Source of the DNA: JAUILH01 sp964230215
GTDB taxonomy: Bacteria; Bacteroidota; Bacteroidia; Flavobacteriales_D; JAUILH01
DNA: 64,000 nt
Reading direction: 5' to 3'
NCBI GenBank assembly: GCA_964230215.1
Contig: CAXRGQ010000006.1
Span: forward strand, 186,001-250,000
The first letter of the stretch is position 1, and the number at the start of each line of letters is the position of its first letter. The position numbers and the translations under genes were made by a program. Below the pieces are notes generated by a model that worked only from the letters and a program-made list of their open reading frames with translations, had not been told where the DNA came from and searched no databases. This document shows positions 59,435-64,000 of the stretch, piece by piece.

Positions 59435-61140
59435 TTAGTTAAATCCAATTGAAGCACACGTGCTTTTTCAAATTCAATGAGGTCTTCATCAGCGTCATTC
59501 CATGCGGTTTGAAAATCATATAAGCTATGCATGCTCGCCTCTTTCATTTGGAGTTTATGCTGCATGCGGGCCATTTGGAGCAGAATGTAGCCAGAATTTG
59601 GACGTTTCTTAAGTGCCAGCTCTAATTGATCCAAGGCTTCTTTATACTCTTTGTTATGCTCCCAAACTCTGGCAAAAAACTCATCCATGGTTAGGGCCAG
59701 TGCGTGAGGATCTCCTTCACAGCTTACACTCACCAAAAAACGGATGTAATCGATCTTTTCATACGCTTCATCAACATCTATTCCATCAAAATTATCATTC
59801 GCGAATTTTAACATCTGATAAAGTGCTTCCAATTGATTGAAATGATTGGTTGTATATTTCGGAAATAAACCATACAGGTCTTTATCACCGTGCTTTTTCG
59901 CATAGAACTTATAGCTTTTGAGATGTTTCTTTAGCTCTTTGGTTTTTATCGCTAGACTATCTTGTTTATCGTCCGTAAAGAGTTTCATGCCCTCAAAATA
60001 TAGGCGCATACCTCTGTAATAAAACTCATCCAGCGGAAGGTCTCCTACATGATTCTCCAATACCAAGTCGCATTGCTGCACGCACTCATCCCATCTTTCT
60101 AATCGCCATGGAACGTGAATAAATGAGGTGAACACAATGGACACTTCTTTCATGTATTCAGGGTCTAATTGGTACATATACTTTTCGGCCATCTTAACTT
60201 TTTCTTGCGCCTCTTTGTACTTGCCTGCTTCAACAAGCGAAAGCGCCCAGAAATGTGCATTATGCACCCTATTCCAGTTAAACTTCTTGGTATAGGGGCG
60301 TGTTGCACAGCTTATCGAATCGACCCCAGCAGAACGCTTAAACGATTCATTAGCCTCAGCATATTTACCATTGTAATAATATACATGACCAGGCATGTGT
60401 GCTATATGACCAGAATTGGGTGCTAGTTCATCCACGTACTGGTAATTCATAATTTCGTTGGCATCATAGCCTTCAAACAAGTGAATTTTAATATGCTGTA
60501 TGGCGGCCACGTCATCAAATTTAGAGTCCATTTCTTTGCAAAGTTCTATCGCTGTTTCTGTTGAAGGCATAGGCTCATTCATATAATCATAGCCATCATC
60601 TTGAAATGCAATTGAAAAAGCCCATGAGGCGGCATTATTTGGATAATACTTTCGCATTCTTTCAAGATTGTTTTCAATCAGAGTATCTACATGCTTTCTT
60701 TTTACAGTTTGAGCGTCAATAATAGCCCGTGCATGGAATTCTTCAAAATCAGTCTTGGGTAAATCGCTTGCTCGAATAGTCGCCGCATGCTTAGCCGCCC
60801 AGTCGTAGGTCTCGCTATAACTATCCTCTTCAATTGAGCACAGTATAATTCCTAACATAGCAGCTAAAGATGTCGTGTCTAACTGAGCTGCTTTCTTGAA
60901 CGACATGTAAGCCTCCAATTCATTAAAATTAAATGACAAGGCAAAACCTTGATTCACATAAAAGGCAACACTATCAACTGTGCTGGCTAATGGATAGTCA
61001 AATGTACCAATGCGTTCTAGCGGAACTGCTTCTATATCTTCAACCAAATGCATGCTTGGTGGCTTGCAACAAGACTTTTGCTGTGCGACTACATAGTTTG
61101 CCAAAAGGCACAAAAAAAGGACACAAAAACGAATTTTCAT
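59431..61140 (-). CDS. Secreted TPR protein
   Basis: The 569-aa product has a signal peptide (LANYVVAQQ) and TPR-type repeats: AFYVNQGFALSFNFNELEAYMSFKKAAQLDTTSLAAML, GHVYYYNGKYAEANESFKRSAGV, AHFWALSLVEAGKYKEAQEKVKMAEKYM and EHNKEYKEALDQLELALKKRPNSGYILLQMARM. CKPPS near the N-terminus has a Cys pair. It resembles TPR scaffold proteins of unknown role. Operon with the hydrolase (ATGA overlap). Confidence 0.85.
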   Translation of the reverse strand: MKIRFCVLFLCLLANYVVAQQKSCCKPPSMHLVEDIEAVPLERIGTFDYPLASTVDSVAFYVNQGFALSFNFNELEAYMSFKKAAQLDTTSLAAMLGIILCSIEEDSYSETYDWAAKHAATIRASDLPKTDFEEFHARAIIDAQTVKRKHVDTLIENNLERMRKYYPNNAASWAFSIAFQDDGYDYMNEPMPSTETAIELCKEMDSKFDDVAAIQHIKIHLFEGYDANEIMNYQYVDELAPNSGHIAHMPGHVYYYNGKYAEANESFKRSAGVDSISCATRPYTKKFNWNRVHNAHFWALSLVEAGKYKEAQEKVKMAEKYMYQLDPEYMKEVSIVFTSFIHVPWRLERWDECVQQCDLVLENHVGDLPLDEFYYRGMRLYFEGMKLFTDDKQDSLAIKTKELKKHLKSYKFYAKKHGDKDLYGLFPKYTTNHFNQLEALYQMLKFANDNFDGIDVDEAYEKIDYIRFLVSVSCEGDPHALALTMDEFFARVWEHNKEYKEALDQLELALKKRPNSGYILLQMARMQHKLQMKEASMHSLYDFQTAWNDADEDLIEFEKARVLQLDLTK

Positions 61141-61172
61141 GTCCTAAAATTACATCAATTTCATTGATTTTC

Positions 61173-61439
61173 TCAGAATATGTTGAGCCCCGTAAGAACG
61201 ATCATTAGCATTTGTGTACCTGCAAGTCCAATACCTTTAATGCCAGTTCTTTCTCTAAGTTTCTCGATAACTTCCTGTTCTTTTGCTTTGTTAATTTTCG
61301 CTTCTAACTCGGGTTTATCAGACGACTCAATGGCCGCTTCAATTGCCGGAAAGTTCTTGTCTTTGTCTTTTAATAAGACATCTTTTAGCGCATCATCTAA
61401 CGCCTTCTCTGTTTCTCTTCCCTTGTACTGATTGTTCAT
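61173..61439 (-). CDS. Small charged protein next to sigma factor
   Basis: The 88-aa product is soluble and highly charged over most of its length (GRETEKALDDALKDVLLKDKDKNFPAIEAAIESSDKPELEAKINKAKEQEVIEKLRER), with a hydrophobic C-terminus (GLAGTQMLMIVLTGLNIF). It starts two bases after the sigma-factor stop, so both share a transcript. A sigma-regulating role is a guess from position. Confidence 0.65.
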   Translation of the reverse strand: MNNQYKGRETEKALDDALKDVLLKDKDKNFPAIEAAIESSDKPELEAKINKAKEQEVIEKLRERTGIKGIGLAGTQMLMIVLTGLNIF

Positions 61440-61441
61440 AA

Positions 61442-62074
61442 TTAGTTCTGTTTTAGTTCATTCAGCCGGTCGTTGACCCTATTATAAACCCTGGTCTTTA
61501 ACCTTTGATAATATACTTTGAGTTGATGTGGGGGTTTATCCACATATTTTGCTATTTCCTTATACGGCATATTCTGTCCCTTCAAAAGTAGAAGCATACG
61601 CTCCCAATCTTTCAACTTCTCTAATTCTTCTTCCAGAATAAGCAGTTTTTCATTCTTAGGCATCTCAACTACTTGATTAGCCTTGATGTCTCGATCTCTT
61701 AACTTCTGCTTGATTTCGCGTTCTGTTTTCAACGATCTGTTTTCAACATCCTCGAACAAACTTTCGTTAAAGTTCTCGAAACTTATATATTCTCCTAACT
61801 GCTGTTCTTTTCGGTAATGCTTTCTTAGGTAGTTAATATAAATCTTATACACTACTGCAGAAAATCCTTTTTCCGAATCGAAATCGTAGGATTTAATTTT
61901 TTCACATACTTTAAAGAGCGTTTTGTACACCATATCCCAATTGGTGTCATCGTCTAATTTCCATGTATACATTCCGTATCCAAAAAGTTTCCTTCCGTAA
62001 CGGTTGTAAAGTACGGCAACTGCATCCGTCTCATTTTCTAACATGATCTTGTAAGTCGGTCTATTTCCTTGCAT
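61442..62074 (-). CDS. Sigma-70 family RNA polymerase sigma factor
   Basis: The 210-aa protein has a divergent region 2 (DTNWDMVYKTLFKVCEKIKSYDFDSEKGFSAVVYKIYINYLRKHYRKEQ) and region 4 (LEEELEKLKDWERMLLLLKGQNMPYKEIAKYVDKPPHQLKVYYQRLKTRVYNRV). A charged linker of about 50 residues separates them. This length and layout differ from standard ECF factors such as the one at 38718. Target promoters unknown. Confidence 0.85.
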   Translation of the reverse strand: MQGNRPTYKIMLENETDAVAVLYNRYGRKLFGYGMYTWKLDDDTNWDMVYKTLFKVCEKIKSYDFDSEKGFSAVVYKIYINYLRKHYRKEQQLGEYISFENFNESLFEDVENRSLKTEREIKQKLRDRDIKANQVVEMPKNEKLLILEEELEKLKDWERMLLLLKGQNMPYKEIAKYVDKPPHQLKVYYQRLKTRVYNRVNDRLNELKQN

Positions 62075-62339
62075 GACAACTTAGCTTTTGTGCACGCTTC
62101 TCAGCGCACGGGTTAATACATTTTCCTTGCTTGCTATTAGGTATAAACCATTATGGTAACAGTTACACCTGTTTTAATTCTAAGTGCAGTAAAAAATTGA
62201 GAGTAGAGCTTAGTTTAACGCAGATTCTTTAAGAATGTTTCACCATGTTTTTATTCGACTGAACATGTGTTATTTATAATAAATTTTGATTTTTTTTAAC
62301 ATTATGAAGCAACCTATATTTTTTTTGTGCGTCTTTTTA

Positions 62340-62447
62340 GTGTTAATGCATGAATTGCTTGCTATCATTTACATGCTCTAACACAAGTAAAAAGATATTA
62401 CTTGTTGCTTTTTATTAAGGTCTGCACATTAGGTGGGACCTTTTTTT
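62340..62447 (+). ncRNA. Candidate structured RNA ending in a terminator
   Basis: Stems in order: GTGTTA and TAACAC (62340-62345 with 62379-62384), nested GCATG and CATGC (62348-62352 with 62372-62376), ACAAGTAA and TTACTTGT (62383-62390 with 62398-62405), then the terminator AAGGTC and GACCTT with seven T residues (62417-62447). There is no plus-strand gene upstream, and the next gene has its own promoter, so the terminator probably ends an independent RNA. The rest of the 62075-62481 gap shows nothing else that I can support. Confidence 0.4.
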
Positions 62448-62469
62448 ATTTCCAGAATTTTCTATTGCT

Positions 62470-62477
62470 TACATTTG
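62470..62477 (+). promoter_or_regulatory. -7 promoter motif for the WD40 gene
   Basis: TACATTTG, 4 bases before the GTG start at 62482; leaderless transcript expected. Confidence 0.5.
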
Positions 62478-62481
62478 AATC

Positions 62482-63366
62482 GTGAAATTCCACTTAGCGA
62501 AACATAAAGAACTTGGGAGTCATTCGGCACCCGCCTACTACCTCAACACATTTATTGATGGTAAAATAATAAGTTGCGCAGGCGATAATATTCTTGCCTC
62601 TTGGGATTTAACTTCAATGATGCCGCATAATTTTATGGTTAAACTTGAAGGTCATCCATACGCTTGTGTTTATGATGTATCCAGTGACTTATTGTTTATT
62701 GGCACATCTGCAGGCAAACTGCACTGGATTAATTGCGCCGGCAAGAAGGAACTAAAATTATTCGATTTACATAAGAAGGCTATCTATGACATGGCCGTGT
62801 TTAATGATTGCCTCTATGTTAGTTCGGGAGATGGCTCACTATCTATTTGGGATATAAATGATATGGCGCTTTTACGTCATGTTCCCATAAGTGACAATAA
62901 ACTTAGACGATTTGATATTGTTGAAGGGAACGACTTATTGCTCTCAGACAGCAATGGTATACTTCACAAATTGGATAGCAATTTAAACGAGCTGCTCACT
63001 ATCGACATAAATGACAAAGCTGTTAATGTTTGTAGATTCTATAAGGACTACATTATCGCTGGTGGCTGGGATGCTCACTTACGCTTCTTTAATCGATCTA
63101 CAGGCGAGTTAATCAAAGCCATAGCAGCGCACAATTTCGCGATTTACGATTTGCAGATTAATCATGAGCATGGTGTTTTGGCAAGCGCATCTCGTGATAA
63201 AACGATTAAACTTTGGGATCTAAAAACGCTAGACCTATTGCAACGAGTAGACCACAAAATGGGTGGTCATACAAGAAGTGTCAACGCATTAAAGTGGATG
63301 TGTGATGTCCTAGTGTCTACTGGTGATGATGGGAAAGTTATTGCCTGGGACTTGAGGAAGGCATAA
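62482..63366 (+). CDS. WD40-repeat propeller protein
   Basis: The 294-aa protein (GTG start, no signal peptide) has seven propeller-like blades ending in WD-like dipeptides: DNILASWDLTSM, AGKLHWINCAG, DGSLSIWDINDM, DAHLRFFNRSTG, DKTIKLWDLKTL and DGKVIAWDLRKA. WD40 propellers in bacteria are interaction scaffolds. The last 29 bases overlap the convergent glycosyltransferase gene. Partner unknown. Confidence 0.9.
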   Translation: MKFHLAKHKELGSHSAPAYYLNTFIDGKIISCAGDNILASWDLTSMMPHNFMVKLEGHPYACVYDVSSDLLFIGTSAGKLHWINCAGKKELKLFDLHKKAIYDMAVFNDCLYVSSGDGSLSIWDINDMALLRHVPISDNKLRRFDIVEGNDLLLSDSNGILHKLDSNLNELLTIDINDKAVNVCRFYKDYIIAGGWDAHLRFFNRSTGELIKAIAAHNFAIYDLQINHEHGVLASASRDKTIKLWDLKTLDLLQRVDHKMGGHTRSVNALKWMCDVLVSTGDDGKVIAWDLRKA

Positions 63367-64000
63367 TGAAGTGCTCAAAGAATTCATCATACTTCCTAGC
63401 CATATACTGCCAACTAAACCTTGAAACATCTGGTATGGGCAGGTCTTGAAAATTAATCACTTTATCTACCAGTTCTTCATCATTTGTATAAAGATTCTCT
63501 TGATCAACGTATTCTGGATAAGCCAATCGATTTGGCAATACTGGCACAACACCAGCACTTATAGCTTCAACTATGGATATGCCAAAGAAATCCTGAATAG
63601 ACGTAACTGGCAGGACATCACAAGAACTAAGTAAGTCCCAATATTGTTCCTTTGATTCTGCGTAGGCATTATGCGAAATACGGTTAGAGTATTTGTCCAA
63701 AATATAATAATATGCATCCGGCATCTTTGTATACCTCTCACCTAGTAAGACTAATTCAAACTCAAGCTTTCTATTTTCAAGAGAATTAAGTAATGTTAGG
63801 AAACCGTCAGGATTCTTATCGTACTCCCAACGATGATTCCAGAGGATTCTAATGGCGTTACCTTTTGTCCTTACACCACTTTGATTTTTCAATTCTAGGC
63901 CTAGGTATAAAGTGGACGCCTTTTCCTTTATTACATCTATAGTTTCAAGATTGTTTTCATCAGGGAACATTTTTAAAAATTTTGGCAACTCCCCTAAAAA
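63338..64000 (-). CDS. GTDC1/QTMAN-like glycosyltransferase, 5' end outside window
   Basis: The visible 220 residues are the C-terminal GT-B domain: RILWNHRWEYDKNPDGFLTLLNSL, FELVLLGERYTKMPDAYY, and QDFFGISIVEAISAGVVPVLPNRLAYPEY with the E(x7)E-like donor site. The ILWNHRWE(Y/F)DKNP motif and the EFFG...EA pattern match the family of GTDC1, the tRNA-queuosine alpha-mannosyltransferase of animals; bacterial homologs have no established role. The frame is open to the edge, so the start and the DUF3524 N-domain lie outside. 3' overlap with the WD40 gene. Confidence 0.75.
   Translation of the reverse strand, partial: FLGELPKFLKMFPDENNLETIDVIKEKASTLYLGLELKNQSGVRTKGNAIRILWNHRWEYDKNPDGFLTLLNSLENRKLEFELVLLGERYTKMPDAYYYILDKYSNRISHNAYAESKEQYWDLLSSCDVLPVTSIQDFFGISIVEAISAGVVPVLPNRLAYPEYVDQENLYTNDEELVDKVINFQDLPIPDVSRFSWQYMARKYDEFFEHFIMPSSSPRQ

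Overview
The window looks like a chromosome segment of a marine-type Bacteroidetes (Flavobacteriales-like) bacterium. The evidence is low GC, many lipoproteins, a PorP/SprF protein beside a CotH protein with a gliding-type C-terminal domain (type IX secretion), an S46 dipeptidyl peptidase, DUF5777 + YceI, DUF4294, an ECF sigma factor beside a fused anti-sigma/barrel protein, and promoters with the Bacteroidetes -7 motif TAnnTTTG. Neither end of the window is a gene boundary: the first and last genes are cut.

Layout. 1-8.1 kb (+): periplasmic and secreted proteins (two CxxC paralogs, S46 peptidase, C1B-like cysteine peptidase, PrsW-like membrane protease, DUF5777, YceI). 8.2-15.5 kb: thioredoxin-fold proteins and small envelope proteins of mostly unknown function. 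15.5-30.4 kb is the accessory part. 30.4-44 kb: NUDIX hydrolase, SulP transporter, DsbA-like lipoprotein, ECF sigma/anti-sigma, tRNA-His, glycosyltransferase 9 and a flippase, acyl-CoA reductase, ferredoxin. 45-52 kb: serC-serA, 3-hydroxybutyryl-CoA dehydrogenase, cysteine-motif secreted proteins, DUF4294, accC. 52-56 kb: CotH/CHU_C protein and its PorP/SprF-like neighbour. 57-64 kb: beta-lactamase-fold hydrolase, TPR protein, a second sigma factor, a candidate structured RNA, a WD40 protein, and the C-terminal part of a GTDC1/QTMAN-like glycosyltransferase.

The most interesting part is 15.5-30.4 kb. It holds imperfectly palindromic elements resembling integron attC sites: three of about 112-125 bp, one more divergent relative, and one of exactly 59 bp. 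They separate short modules of one or two genes, plus a HepT/MntA toxin-antitoxin pair and a 4.2 kb controller-regulated restriction-modification system. For most modules the first 9-14 bases after one element's GTT core are the inverted copy of the bases before the next element's AAC core, as expected for integron gene cassettes. No integrase is visible. The modules abut two near-identical copies of a site-leader-ssb unit (17696-18380 and 29711-30427), and the duplicated segment begins exactly at an AAC core. Both ssb genes encode 110-aa proteins without the usual acidic C-terminal tail. Whether this is a true integron remnant (CALIN-type) or another cassette-mobilising system tied to a short SSB cannot be settled from the sequence alone.
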